Source: Phlebotomus papatasi
Taxonomy: Eukaryota; Arthropoda; Insecta; Diptera; Psychodidae
Assembly (NCBI RefSeq): GCF_024763615.1
Contig: NC_077222.1
Span: 59,396,001 to 59,460,000 of the forward strand
Direction of reading: 5' to 3'
Length of the DNA: 64,000 nucleotides
The position numbers and the translations under genes are program-made. Below the pieces are notes generated by a model. The model had not been told where the DNA came from and made no database searches. It worked only from the letters and a program-made list of their open reading frames with translations. Positions within the stretch are counted from its first letter, which is position 1; each line of letters starts with the position of its first letter. Shown here piece after piece: positions 1 to 11,031 of the stretch.

Positions 1-1275
1 AACGAAGAGTCAAAATGAGTTCAAACTTTCAGGAGATGTTTATAAGACTACTACCGAGGACACTATAGCACTTTTAAATAAATAAAACCTTTATTTTCGC
101 TGTAAATGTGATTTTTGTGAAGATCGCCTGGAGGCGGTCTTACCCGTTAGAGGGATAAAGAATCATGATAAAATAGGAAGAACTTACAGCGAATTTGAGC
201 AAATTATCTTCATAATTAAACGTAAAAATTGTCAAGAAAATTTTTCGCCCGATTGAAAAAGAGTCGATTGAGCGAGAGTCTAGTGTAAGCCCTTTTTTCC
301 CTCCCTTCCCTTTCCCCTTCATGCGAATTTTTAGATATGTTTTAGAGGTTGTCTAGGCGGGCCGGTGTCTCAAGGTTTCACAAGATTAAGAAGCTCTATA
401 GAGCGTATTTCTCAACAGCTTGGGGTCTTGTTTGAGCTCATTGAAAAGGTCTTGGAATTCTGGACAAATTGGAACTAATTCCAATCGGGTTTGAACCGTT
501 CGTAAATCGATAATTAATTTTTATCTGAAATTCACTGATCGAACGATGGTAGCTAAGTGTGTTCCCTTTTAATGGTTTCTCTAGTTCAAACGACCAAGTA
601 CACCCTGTTGACTGATGAAAAAAAATCCTTCAACTGGTAAAATAATTATAGGCTCATTTCAAGTTCTGCTACAGGCCACAATGAAACCCAGTAAAAAAAA
701 ATAACAGAAGCACTCCTGGAAATTTAATAGACAAGCTATCAACCTTTCCCTTCTGTGCAACTTTTCTTTAAACCTTTTTCATTCTTCGTGTTTAAATTTG
801 AGAGATAAACTTTCCTGTAATTCAGATATTAAATAAACAAAAATTCTTAAGAGTTCCTCTAGATGGTGGTTTCTCCCTCTTAGCAAAAGAAATTAAAAAA
901 CTTTCATTTGGAATTGAATAAAAAAAAAAGAATGTTTATGAAAACAATTCATTTGGAAGATATATCTTCATTGTATGCTTGTCTTTCCGTTTACCAGAAA
1001 GTTTTTTTTTTGAGTATCTGTTGAAGAATCAGAGAATGTGAATGACAGTGGAAAAGTTTCCTGAAACCATCTCTTTAGCGGAAGGAGATTTAGTATATAA
1101 ATTTACTGCGGGTAAAATCAGCATTGATATAACATTTCTATCATATTGTGAAAGGAAGTTCTCCGTGTACAAAAGGATATTCATTTTTCGTTTTTTTTTG
1201 GTTTCATGCAAAATTACTAAATTAGCTCAAATTCCTGAAAGAAAATTTAAACAAAAAAATAGCAAGAAAACTCAC
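1..1275 (-). other. Ataxin-2 intron 6 (partial)
   Basis: This is the intron after exon 6, running off the left edge. Bases about 330-600 carry a repeat that recurs at the right edge of the window (63770-64000), recognisable by 'gcgtatttctcaac', 'ttggaattc' and 'gaaccg'. The rest is AT-rich without an open frame I can support. Confidence 0.6.
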
Positions 1276-1723
1276 CTGATGCGCAGATGATGGTGCCAAG
1301 TGGAAGTTCTCTTTGAAGTTCCTAAACTCCTGCACCTGTTCCTCACGTGAGCGTGGTGTCCTTTGTGGCTGAGGTGGCGCTGACACCAATTTTGGCGGCA
1401 CCTGAATAATTTGATGCACAATCCCCGGTGGTGACATAGCCTCACCCGGACCAGGCGGTGGTGCCATGTGAGTGGTCACAACATGAGCATGGGGATGAGC
1501 CACGTGCATCGGTGGTTTTCCCATATTCGGCATCGGGTTGGGCATCGCCTGTGGCCCCACCATCGATGGTGGTGGCTCAGTATAGGCGACTTGAGGTGCA
1601 GCCGCTGGCGCATATTGCTGCCGAATATTCCTTGGAGGCATTTGAGCTTTCTGTTGATTCCCACTGGGAACATTTGCGCCATCCCCATTCATCTTAGAGC
1701 CCACCACAATTGGAGGAGGTTGA
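1276..1723 (-). CDS. Atx2: Ataxin-2, exon 6 (disordered middle; last exon seen)
   Basis: The exon encodes residues 352-501: SQPPPIVVGSKMNGDG, then Met/Pro/His-rich sequence, ending REEQVQEFRNFKENFHLAP and SSAHQ. The last segment corresponds to the conserved short helix that in ataxin-2 precedes the PAM2 motif used to bind the MLLE domain of poly(A)-binding protein. The PAM2 motif itself is not in this exon. The donor GCGCATCAG|GTGAGT is strong and in phase 0, so the gene continues to the left. No convincing further exon is visible in 1-1275. Confidence 0.92.
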
Positions 1724-3179
1724 CTGTTTTTTTTTTAACAAAAAAAAAAAAAGATACACATCGTAAAAGGAATCTCTATTAAATCTTTCGTAAGCACAAT
1801 GCTCAGTATTCTTACTCTTTAATCTCATTTAAAATTTAAACTTTCTTATTACGAAAGAAAATCAACTTTAAAGTTCGCTAACAAAACTTTCTGACAACTC
1901 TTTTTTTTTTCAAAAGCCTAAAAGCAATGGCACTGCTTCGTTTTTGGTATGCTGTTGTTGTGAAATGAGGTCAATAATAATTAGCGTGCTGAAAACGTGT
2001 AAGAAATCCCTTTGCTTCTTACATTATTCAACACAGAAATATTTTATATCTTTGCATTGTTGTATACATTGTTAGTGCTCTCAAAATCATAAGCAATTGA
2101 GAGCCAAAATTAAAACAACGTGAAGTGGAGTTTCCTATAAATTCAACCCTTTGTATCCGTTTTTATGAGTTTTTTTTTTGTCTGATACCCACAAGTTTTC
2201 TTAGCCATTCCTTAAAATTTAATGAATCATTTTACTTTTTTATTGTAGTACTACAAGAGAAACAATAAAATTTGTCATTGGAAAAAAAACGTTGAATAAT
2301 GAGAAAATTTTCACAATATTTCAAAAGAAATCTAATTTTTTTAGGTTAATGAATGGTTTATGAATCATTTGATCAATTTCACATTTTTCACTGACCAAAA
2401 TGGAATATTTTGCCACAAATTTTGTGGCATTGCTGAAAATCCAAAGTTTCTGCAATTCTGGGAAGCTTCTTGACAGAATAAAATTGCGTATACCACAGAA
2501 AAATCATGTTTTCTAAGTAAGTATATAACTTTCATTCACTGAATTCAATTCAATTTAATTTAATCAATCTTCAATCTTGAATATATTGAAATATTCAAAA
2601 AGAATTTTTACAATATACAGAGAGCCATAAAGGCTGTATAGCAGTGATGGAATTTTATGATGTGATCAATGTTATTTATATTTGGATTTCAGAAGGTCCT
2701 CACAGTGTCTCCAGATTCAGAAGATAGAAAGCGTTTCAAATAGTTCCATGTAAACTCGGATACGTGCACACGAAAATTATTGATCACTAATGAGGCAAGA
2801 AAGAATTAATGGTCTTGTGAAAACTATTGACGATGGATCACTTTTCCATGTGGAGCACGTGTTTGGCCTAAATAGAAGTGAATTGCGCCCAGAGTCCCTA
2901 AACTAGAGTAGCGTACATGCAAGAAGAGTAGAAACAAAATTAACCACAGAGCAAGGAACGATGGGATCGAGAATCTTCGTTTTTTCCATTTTGTTTTTTA
3001 CACTTTTGTTTTTCTCAGTTTGTCTGTGGAATCTATGTTTTCGGTAATTTTTGTTTTTTGGAAACTCTGCCTTTGGAAATCTTGTCTTTCATTCATTTTG
3101 CACAATTTTCGTAAATTTTGTCTGTAACACATTTTGCACAAGTGTATCTTATAACTTTCCTAAAATTTCTCTTTTCTCA

Positions 3180-3740
3180 GAAAAATTCCATTTGTCCCAA
3201 AGGAGGAAACTAAAAACTTCCCAAAACACAGAGAATTACCCTTTGCCCCAAAGGATTATGCCCAACGCATAATAACTTTTGTTTTGTAAAATTGTTTTTG
3301 ACATTTCAGTGAGAGTGAGTGAGATCTAGATCTAGTCATCTCGCTCATTCTCATGGGAAATTTTGAAAACATGTTTATAAACAAAAGTTATTGTGCGTTG
3401 GGCATTAAACTAAAAACCTCCCAAAAACAGAAAATTTCCTTTTGTCCCGACAGGCGATATTGATAACTTCCCAAAACACAGAAAAATTCCCTTTGCCCAA
3501 AATGACGAAAGTAAAAATTTCCCAAAACACAGAAAATTTCCCTTTGCCCAAAATGACGAAACTAAAAATTTCCCAAAACACAGAAAATTTTCCTTTGCCC
3601 AAAATGACGAAACTAAAAATTTTCCAAAACACAGAAAATTTCCCTTTGTCCTAAAGGACGATACTGATAATTTCCCAAAACACAGAGAATTTCCATTTGC
3701 CGTGAAGGACGAAACTAAAAACTTCAAGAAACACCGATGT
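3180..3740. repeat. 51-bp tandem array, interrupted by a MITE
   Basis: Repeats of about 51 bp contain 'ctttgcccaaaatgacgaaa' followed by 'ctaaaaatttcccaaaacac'. Phase marks 'ctttgccc' at 3491, 3542 and 3593 give the period directly. At least nine more or less complete units flank the MITE at 3259-3404. A related fragment sits at about 57275-57297. Long open frames on both strands here come only from the repeat. Confidence 0.8.
3259..3404. mobile_element. 146-bp palindromic MITE, TTA duplication (copy 1)
   Basis: The ends are TGCCCAACGCATAATAAC and its complement, with TTA at 3256-3258 and 3405-3407. The whole element is close to an inverted repeat with a central 'gagatctagatctagtcatc'. It sits inside a 51-bp tandem unit, so neighbouring units serve as the empty site. 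A 3-bp TWA duplication is typical of PIF/Harbinger MITEs; the superfamily is inferred. Confidence 0.85.
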
Positions 3741-4740
3741 AATATCATTATTTTATTTAATAAAATATACTTGTTTAAAATATATGAAAGATAAGATTTC
3801 CAAAGACAAAATTTCCAAAAAACAAAAAATTACCGAAGACAAAGATTCCAAACACAAACTGGGAAAAACAAAAGTGTAAAAAACAAAATGGAAAAAACAA
3901 AGATTCCGCAAACCAGGAAAGATACAGTGTGGTCTCTCCATTTACAAAAGGAAATAGCTCTGATCACACATTTTTGACCCGTTGTGAGCGACTTCAGATA
4001 GATTTCATGAGGGAGGAGTGTGATCCACCGTTGGAAAGGTCTCGACTTCAACTACAATATACTAAGTTTTAAAGAAAAAGCATCGTCTAGTTTTCGAAAT
4101 ATTTGAGATCGAAATCTGTCCAAAATAGATTTTTCAATTAATCGGACTTTCGATTAAATCGGATGAAGTTGCGGTGTCAGTAGGGTTGTAATACTCCACA
4201 AAAGCTTTCCAAAACTCCATTTTTTTCAAATTCTAACAATTAGAACCTGAAATATGGCCATTTGAAAATTAAATTTTTGTTCCCTTTAAACTCAGGTCAG
4301 GGGTCAGGAGGGGGGCTTACATTTTTTTAATCGAAAGCTTTTAGGACCAGCTTTAATGAATAAAAATTTGACATCGATCGATGCCATAGGGGCTGAGTTA
4401 TTTAGAAAACAAAACTTGCTGGTGTTTCAAAATGGCCAAGGGGGGGAGGAGGTCTGACATCATCTACTTCTAGCCACCCATCGACATTTAACCTTTGCCG
4501 CAAAGCGCTTGTCGATCTCTCTCTCTCTCTGTTCTCTCCAGAAATAGTTACGGACGGAACGGGCAGACGTCCCGTCCACGAAAATCGACTTATAGCGCAT
4601 ATGATATTTGTGATCTGTGAGTTTCAAAAAGTGTAAATCCAAAATTTAGGCCCGATCTGACGAAGCCGAATTTCACCTCGGACCACAAAAGCTGAGATTG
4701 TAAAGAATCTCAGCTAACATACTCAAACCAGTTTAACCGT

Positions 4741-5829
4741 GGTATCACACTAGGGAATTTCACATTAAAATTTTAATGTGATTCACATTAATTGTTGCTG
4801 ATATGTGTCCTAATGTGCAATTTTCGTCGAGAGCTTTTAGAAATCGATTCATTTAGTGATGAAAAGGTGGACTCGAGTCCTGAAAATTCGTTTAAATGGT
4901 TTAAAATAGCATAAATACGATTGATAATTAATGAGCAAAATTTGCTCATTAAATTTTCATCAGGTACTACTTTATTGCAGTCATTCGGGTAGTTTCTGCG
5001 CAACAATTTTCTCACCAATTTATTTGTAATTAAATTGTGATAAAAAGTAGTGCTAATACCTACTATTTATCGCGCACGAGATGGAGAAAGGACAAAAGAC
5101 ATTGAAAAAGATCGGTGAAGAGGATAAGTAAGAAAAAAGCTAAACAAAAATGTGTTCGATCTACATTATATATTCCTTCATAAACTTCTAGGATTTCGTG
5201 GTCAAATGAGATGGTGGCCGAATTAATTGAAGCTGTGCATCAGGAATCAGTCTTTTGGGACTACAACTGCCGGGAATACAAAAAAAAGGCAGCCGATCTG
5301 ATGGTTTTCAGGCCGTTTGCGACAAATTGAGTCACCAATCGCCGGAACTCACACCTCAGTCGGGATTTGGGGGATATTGGCTCCCTCATTTTCGTAGTCT
5401 TCTTTTGAAAATAAAGCCCTACAATTTGGAGCAGCTCTTTAAATTCCTCCGAAGTCATCCGGAGAAAATTATTATGTCCAAAAAAAATCGCGCTAGAGAA
5501 TTTCAACGATACCATGTGAAGGTCGCGTTAGGAGCCAATCTCTCGCCAACATCCTCCTTCTTCTCGCTTAACGGGTCCTTTTGCGCGACCTAAAAATAGC
5601 GTACAGGAGGAAAACTTCCTCTTCTTCAATAAAATCGCACATTTTCGCTCAAACGACTGAAATGCTTCAAAAATAAAAACATTCATCTCTGACAACCCGT
5701 GTGCCATCGTGACATTGAGCAATTCTAGCAATGTGTCCTGACTAAATCAGCGATTTCGAGTGGTTCTAGAAGTTTTAATGAGCAACTTTTCACTTTAACT
5801 TTAATGTGAAATTTTTTTCGTGTGATAAC
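4741..5829. mobile_element. Decayed DNA transposon with MADF-domain gene
   Basis: The ends GGTATCACAC...ATTTCACATTAAA (left) and GTTATCACAC...ATTTCACATTAAA (right, reverse complement) form a terminal inverted repeat. Inside is a remnant gene with a MADF DNA-binding domain (see 5081-5300). MADF/Myb-like proteins accompany the transposase of PIF/Harbinger elements, so that class is possible, but no transposase was recognised. A 394-bp MITE with nearly the same ends lies at 56471-56864. Confidence 0.65.
5081..5310 (+). pseudogene. MADF-domain protein remnant of a transposon
   Basis: The ATG at 5081 opens MEKGQKTLKKIGEED. A 64-bp intron (GTAAGA at 5128 to TTCTAG at 5191) joins it in phase to ISWSNEMVAELIEAVHQESV and FWDYNCREYKKKAADLM. 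The W...LI..V...FWDY....Y.....K spacing is characteristic of MADF domains. The frame then stops at about 5310. The next frame continues with FQAVCDKLSHQSPELT, which resembles the expected continuation, so a frameshift has probably broken the gene. It would have bound transposon DNA; it is now probably non-functional. Confidence 0.6.
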
Positions 5830-5985
5830 TCCATAAGTGCGTAATTTCAAATTTCTTTAAGGGAAAAATTCAAAATTTGAAAAATCACTTCATAAACCAG
5901 TTGTAAAACTTAGAGCAGATAATGTACACTCTGGCTTCCGTTTGAATATTTTTAAATCCTTAAGAGAATAGAAAAGAAATCGTAC

Positions 5986-6423
5986 CTGTGCATATATGGT
6001 GGTTGGGTGTGAATATATTGTTGTGGAGTCGCACTTATTTGGGGTTGCTGCTGTGACTGTGGTGGCGGCTGCTGCTGTGGCGGCGGCTGGACCATTGGTA
6101 TAGCCTGGTAATTGTTATTCTTGTGTGGTGCCTGTGGACTCTGTGGTATCTGTGGACCATTGTTATTACTTGGCGGTGGTGTACTTCGCACGAGTTTACC
6201 AGTTGACTGTCCCTTGCGTTTAGCTGGAGGCACATATTTCTGTGTATTCGTTGACGGTCCCTTCGACTGCATATTGGCATCGGGACTACTTGTGCTAGGT
6301 CTCTCCCTCTCGACGGCCGCAAAGGCCGCCTCTTCGTCACCATTTTCAACATCCACACGCTCATTGTGTGCTGGATGGCTTTCAATTTCTTTAGCTATCT
6401 CCTCAGCTTTTGCCTCTGCATCC
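5986..6423 (-). CDS. Atx2: Ataxin-2, exon 5 (end of LsmAD, disordered linker)
   Basis: The exon encodes residues 206-351. The first part (DAEAKAEEIAKEIE, then RVDVENGDEEAAFAAVERE) completes the LsmAD helical region. The rest is low-complexity: STSSPDANMQSKG, the conserved YVPPAKRKG segment, then Pro/Gln/Asn-rich sequence including QPPPQQQPPPQSQQQ. Gln tracts at this position belong to the disordered region linked to ribonucleoprotein granule assembly in this family. The acceptor follows a T-rich tract (TTTTTAG) and the donor is CACAG|GTACGA. The open frame seen upstream of 6423 reads through the 87-bp intron and is not coding. Confidence 0.95.
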
Positions 6424-6510
6424 CTAAAAACAAAAACAAAAAAAAAACATCCAATCCATGCAGACATTCCCATGCTAAACATTTTGCATTTCCTCAATGA
6501 ATGCCATTAC

Positions 6511-6736
6511 TTGAAATCTTGTGTATCCTTCTTCTGGATTTGCATTGTATAGCCTGCCAGGGATTGATCAAATGTTGATTGAACACCATACATTGTCTCA
6601 TTCTTGTGGAACATGTCATTTGCATCCCAACCATTTGCGTTGCCATCTAGCTCAAGGAGGAACTCCATCTCACCATTTACTGTTCCACTGGTTGGATCCC
6701 ATGGCTCTAGCTCTTTATCTTCTCCTCGTGATGAAC
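6511..6736 (-). CDS. Atx2: Ataxin-2, exon 4 (LsmAD domain)
   Basis: The exon encodes residues 131-205: SSRGEDKELEPWDP, then NGWDANDMFHKNETMYGVQS and TFDQSLAGYTMQIQKKDTQDF. The WDANDMF-N-YGV-STFD pattern is the diagnostic core of the LsmAD (Lsm-associated) domain. The acceptor is TTGGATTAG and the donor is TTCAA|GTAATG. Phases match at both ends: G from exon 3 plus GT makes Gly131, and AA plus G of exon 5 makes Lys206. An 87-bp intron separates it from exon 5. Confidence 0.95.
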
Positions 6737-7643
6737 CTAATCCAATTAGTACATAAACATAATTTAATTCTAAACCCAATTAATAAGAATTATTATGTTT
6801 AATTTAGAATTTAGGTTACATTTGAGTTATAATGTCATGATTAAAGAAGATAATGGAACCCCTCAAGGACATTAAAGACATAATTTTAGTTTCATAGTAA
6901 GATATCCAATGAGAGCCGATCATTCTAATACGGTCAAGTTATCTCGGCTTTGGGAATTTCAACACATCACAGCTGAACGAATATATTCACTTATGGTCTT
7001 TAATTTATTTAAAATTTATAATATTTATTTATTTGAATTTCCGCAAAAGTGAATTATATATTGAGAAGTATTTGAATTCTCAACAAGTAAGTTAATGCTT
7101 GTTCCTCTATTTAGATAAGAAATCGTTCTCTCAATTCTAAGATAAATCTCCAAGATTTAAATCGACCTGTAAAAGTTGATTTGTACTCCTTTAAATATAT
7201 TTAAATTTAAACTGTTTTTTAATCAAATCTTTAATTTTCGGGCCTTCTGTAAAATATAGCGAGTCTCACAAAAACAAAACTGAAGGTGGCTGAAATATAG
7301 AAATTCAAAGCTTATTTAAAATACCTTTAACCTTAAAGCGGTTGTAACTTTAAAATTTCTCTTATTAAAGTTGTGTCAAGTTGCAAATTTAAACTCTTCA
7401 AGAATATCGATGAATTTGGCGAATCAAAAATGCTTTTTTTCTGTTGTTTACAATCAAAATAGATTCATTTAATAAATAAAATAGACTAGATTAAATAATA
7501 TTACACCTATAGAGAATACTTTCAAAGTGTAAATGGGAAAAATTAAAAATTTCAGTATATTCGATATCTTCCAAGGTAAAGCAGACCGAGACTACAAATT
7601 AGTGTCCTCGAATGTCTTCTAAAACCTCAGCGAGTAAAGAATA

Positions 7644-7825
7644 GGGGGAAGTGGGGCACCTTTGAAATTGAGATTATTCACAAAATTTTAAATAAAATTT
7701 AGCCTTATCGGGATATAACTTAGCTATTACAAACAGTTTGATAAGCTGAATTGCATTTCGATATGGCTCAGTTTCACTTAAACACAGGAGAAAAATCCCA
7801 ATTTCAAAGGTGCCCCACTTTCCCC
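7644..7825. mobile_element. TAGGGGGAAGTGGGGC MITE, TA duplication (copy 1)
   Basis: Terminal inverted repeats read GGGGGAAGTGGGGCACCTTT at the left and its near complement at the right, flanked by TA at 7642-7643 and 7826-7827. At 182 bp it has no coding capacity. TA duplications suggest a Tc1/mariner-type transposase. A second copy is at 44403-44599. Confidence 0.8.
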
Positions 7826-7857
7826 TATGAAAAAAAAACCATATTGAAATTTCGAGA

Positions 7858-8030
7858 CTCAGGCTGATCCTCAAGAGTATTTAAATTTGGCAGTCAAGAA
7901 TTATGTAAAGGAAATTAATGCAAAGGACCTCTAATCAATGATCCTTAGCCCTTAGGGAATGAGTTTGGGATTGGGATAAATCTTTACTGTGAAACTTTAT
8001 AGGCTAAATATTTTCGAAGGTGAGCCTGAG
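7858..8030. mobile_element. MITE with AGGCTGATCYTC ends (copy 1)
   Basis: The left end 'aggctgatcctcaagagtat' matches the complement of the right end 'atattttcgaaggtgagcct'. Internally 'aaatttggcagt' and 'aactttataggctaaata' match the copy at 58361-58526. The exact boundaries and target duplication are unclear. Confidence 0.55.
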
Positions 8031-8045
8031 TGTATTTAGACTCGG

Positions 8046-8245
8046 AGAGAACCAATATCCCAAACGCTAAAATCCCGAAAAAGCCAAAATCCTGAAAGTA
8101 CAAAATCCTGAAAGAGTGCAATCGTGGGAGTAGCTATGACACTTTTAAGAATTCGGGATTTTGGTTTACGGAATTTTAGCCCATTCGGGATTTTGGCGTT
8201 CGGGATTTTGGCTTTCGAGATATTGGTTTACGGTATTTTGACCGG
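8046..8245. repeat. Short-repeat array of the GGGATTTTGGC type
   Basis: Degenerate words of about 16-21 bp read 'atcccgaaaaagccaaa' on the left side and 'ttcgggattttggctttc' on the right, so the array changes orientation around a core 'gcaatcgtgggagtagctat'. The same core and words occur at about 57310-57635. Confidence 0.7.
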
Positions 8246-8840
8246 GACCCATTTAGACCCTTACCAGAGATATCAACCATGATTATCGAAAGTTCTAGTT
8301 CCAAAAATTCTTTTATCAATAATGAAGGGTCGATGTGAAATGTGTCAAAAAATAAGAGATTAAAAATCTGCATTGAATAACACGAACTATATTGGAAGCA
8401 ATATACAGTAGAGTTTCTTAAACTTCAATATTTGGAGTTATGTAACAGTTCTTAATCCTCAATGTCCAAAGGAGATCATGGATACTCAGCACTCAAAGAT
8501 ATTTAAGAAATTGTTCAATAATCATTACAGCCCACTTCAAGCACATATTAATGGTGTAGGAACTTTATCATCAAAATTTACAACGAATCCCGATACATCA
8601 TGTGAGGGAACTATCATCAGATAAATCATTTAGACTTAGAAGACAAAGAACCTTCATCCTTCTTCTGAGAATGTTGACAGGATCCGTTTAAAGACTTAAC
8701 TATTATAATAGAATATTAAGTATTACTGAGTGATTGCAAGGCTTAAGGATAAGGCATGTTGTTTCTCTTGCCATAAGGTAAGGACTAATGGGACAGGACT
8801 AGTCTCAATATATTTTCTATGTCCTTAATTAATAAGACAG

Positions 8841-9042
8841 TGAGGCTATTTACACCGCCGCATTAGATTGGGATTGAACTGTTCCAAAATCTGACTTTGA
8901 ATCATTAAGTCTCAATCTAAGGCCGCAATCTAAACGGTTTGAGGTTATTTATACTGTCGCATTAGATTCAGACTGAATTGTCCCAAAATACGATTTTGGG
9001 ACAATTCAATCTCAATCCAATGCGGCGGTGTAAATGGCCTCA
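8841..9042. mobile_element. MITE with TGAGGCYATTTACAC ends
   Basis: The inverted ends are TGAGGCTATTTACACCGCCG and, as complement, TGAGGCCATTTACACCGCCG. An internal direct repeat of the left end starts near 8941 ('gaggttatttatactgtcgc'). About 200 bp, non-coding. The target duplication is ambiguous. Confidence 0.7.
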
Positions 9043-10921
9043 GTGACTCTCATCCTTTAAGGACCCATATTTTTCGTTTTAATATATCCAAATTACTTTG
9101 TGCAATTTTTCTATTGAAAAACCTCCGAATTTATTAATATTTTAACTTGAAATTTCAAGGACTTTTAGAATGAATCCTGGAACAAATTTTTTTTTTGAAA
9201 TATTTAATTCCAAGGATTCTCCTATAAAATCCATATCATCTTTACAATTTAGCTAGTATTAAAGAAAAAAATTATGGAGTTTCTTAAGATCTTTTAAATC
9301 ATTAAGAGCGAAATTATATATTCTCTAGGTTGAATTTAACACATTTACAAAGGTAAATTGTAATTTTGACCTATGGCAAACTATTTTTGAACTATTCAAA
9401 AATATGTTTGCTAAATCAAAATTATAAAATAGTCAATAGTTTAAGAACTATTGAAGATTAAAAATATCTTAATTTCCCATCAAAATTTGGGTCACCATCC
9501 GGCAATGTTGAAAAGCGACACCGGGAAATGAAAACAAAGCATGCAGTTAGCAAAATTTTAGTAAATAAGAAAATTATGTCATTAAAATTGCAATTAGGTT
9601 TTTGGGTCATATTTTGATATAAATTGCTTGAAGTGGGGTATCAAAATTTGTATAAAAGCTTTAAAATTTTTCTAAATAAATCGCGAAAGCCGGCAATCAA
9701 CAAGAGGTAAGTTACTATCAGCAGCAGAGTACAGCGACACTATACTTTCAGAAAGAGTAAGTGCCTTTAAGTCTGTCTAGGGCTTTTTCCACTGTTCGAA
9801 ACCTTTCTGATCAGCAACACTTATGGAACTGAATAATCAACAGCCCAACTCCAATTACCTCCAGTGGCAATCAGAGTCGGCTTTCAGCGGGATTCCTAGT
9901 GAATTTTCCGTTGAGATCCTGCACTGAGGTTTACCGGATTTACCATACTGAAGGATTTAAATCTGCGGGGTGTGCGAGTGGATTTCTCTCGGCCACTAAA
10001 GAGCTGACAGGTGCGAGTGATAAAAATTGGCCCTCTGAACTGATGATCAAACCAATCGCTTATGAACAGATAACTAATTTTTATCCGATATTCAATTATA
10101 ATACACCTAAGGTACATTAAGATTTACAAATTGATTCAAATTGATTGTGAACCGGTTATGAACCGATAGCCGAGTTCCGTGCAGATTTTTCTGCTCTTCC
10201 CCAGAGAGGCAATTGATCATTGTCAAGGTGGCATTTCTGTCTTAATACCCGAGACTTTTTAGCCAATCACTAGAGACTACCAAGAATGCCGGGGCAACTC
10301 AACTAGGATCCGCAGACTACAAAGCTCCTAGAGCCACTCGAAGAGCAGGGAATTATTCTGAATCATTCGGAATAATTCTTCCTCTTCTAGTTTGAGCTCT
10401 GCTTAAGGCGGAGTTTGAACACTCAAACTCAAACTTGACTAATTCTTTCTTTTCTTGATTTATGGCCTAGAAATTAATACTTTCTGTATAGAATATCTTT
10501 AATGAGTCGCTCAGAGCAAAAGTTTGCTATTTTAATAATAAGGAAATGCATATACGATAGTCCCTCTTTTTGTAAGCGTTTCTTATAATATATCTGGATT
10601 TTCAGTTTTTCTTTTGGTCTTGCACATGGTTGACTTACAACATGGAAGGTCGACACTGATTCCACAGATTGTCCTTTCTGTAGCATCTCTAATATTTTTC
10701 ACAAAGCTTTAATAATGGGATTTTCATTGTTTTAATCTATTATATTCAAAAAGCAGAAAAGAAAAGTTATTTCATTTAAGCACGATTCGAATAACCTTTA
10801 AGGCCTAAATACCCTAAATAGATTCAAGCGGATCCTTGAGAATATTTAGCATGTTGAATTTGGCATCAAAGTATTAGGTAAAAGAAATTTATGCAAAAAA
10901 AACTCTAATAGATTATCCTAA

Positions 10922-11031
10922 TGGCCTCTACACACTAGAGAAATTTATGTCCATATTGAAACAAATTTCCTACGCTTGTATAGGAAAAACTATTCAATAT
11001 GGACATAAATTTCTCTAGTGTGTAGAGGCTA
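10922..11031. mobile_element. 110-bp TGGCCTCTACACAC MITE, TAA duplication
   Basis: A near-perfect inverted repeat with ends TGGCCTCTACACACTAGAGA is flanked by TAA at 10919-10921 and 11032-11034. Members of the same family are at 25269-25379, 29114-29222, 44760-44870, 45071-45180 and, more diverged, 47752-47900. Confidence 0.85.

Larger units (their letters stand above)
2970..3908. mobile_element. Foldback element with long inverted arms and tandem repeats inside
   Basis: Bases 2970-3096 and 3783-3908 are long imperfect inverted repeats built of 'ttccattttgttttttacac', 'ttttcggtaatttttgtttt' and 'ggaaatcttgtctttcat' on the left and their complements on the right. Between them lies an array of about 51-bp repeats, interrupted by a 146-bp MITE. 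Long arms with simple internal repeats and no gene fit a foldback-type non-autonomous transposon. Superfamily unknown; no clear target duplication was found. Confidence 0.65.
1724..5985 (-). other. Ataxin-2 intron 5, filled with mobile DNA
   Basis: This is a 4.3-kb intron. It holds a foldback element at about 2970-3908 with an internal 51-bp tandem array and a nested MITE, then a decayed transposon with a MADF-domain gene at 4741-5829. Bases 1724-2969 and 3909-4740 are AT-rich; the only other visible structures are a CT run at 4507-4522 and a small hairpin at 4690-4715. Confidence 0.7.

Noticed and set aside
1..1275. Search for the ataxin-2 PAM2 exon
   Set aside because: No minus-strand stretch with a PAM2-like motif and usable splice sites was found, so the exon is assumed to lie beyond the left edge.
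3180..3740. Possible CRISPR array
   Set aside because: The repeats are head-to-tail without unique spacers of constant length, and the context is a eukaryotic intron.
3405..3748. Repetitive open frames on both strands
   Set aside because: Produced by the 51-bp tandem array (51 is divisible by 3), not by selection for protein.
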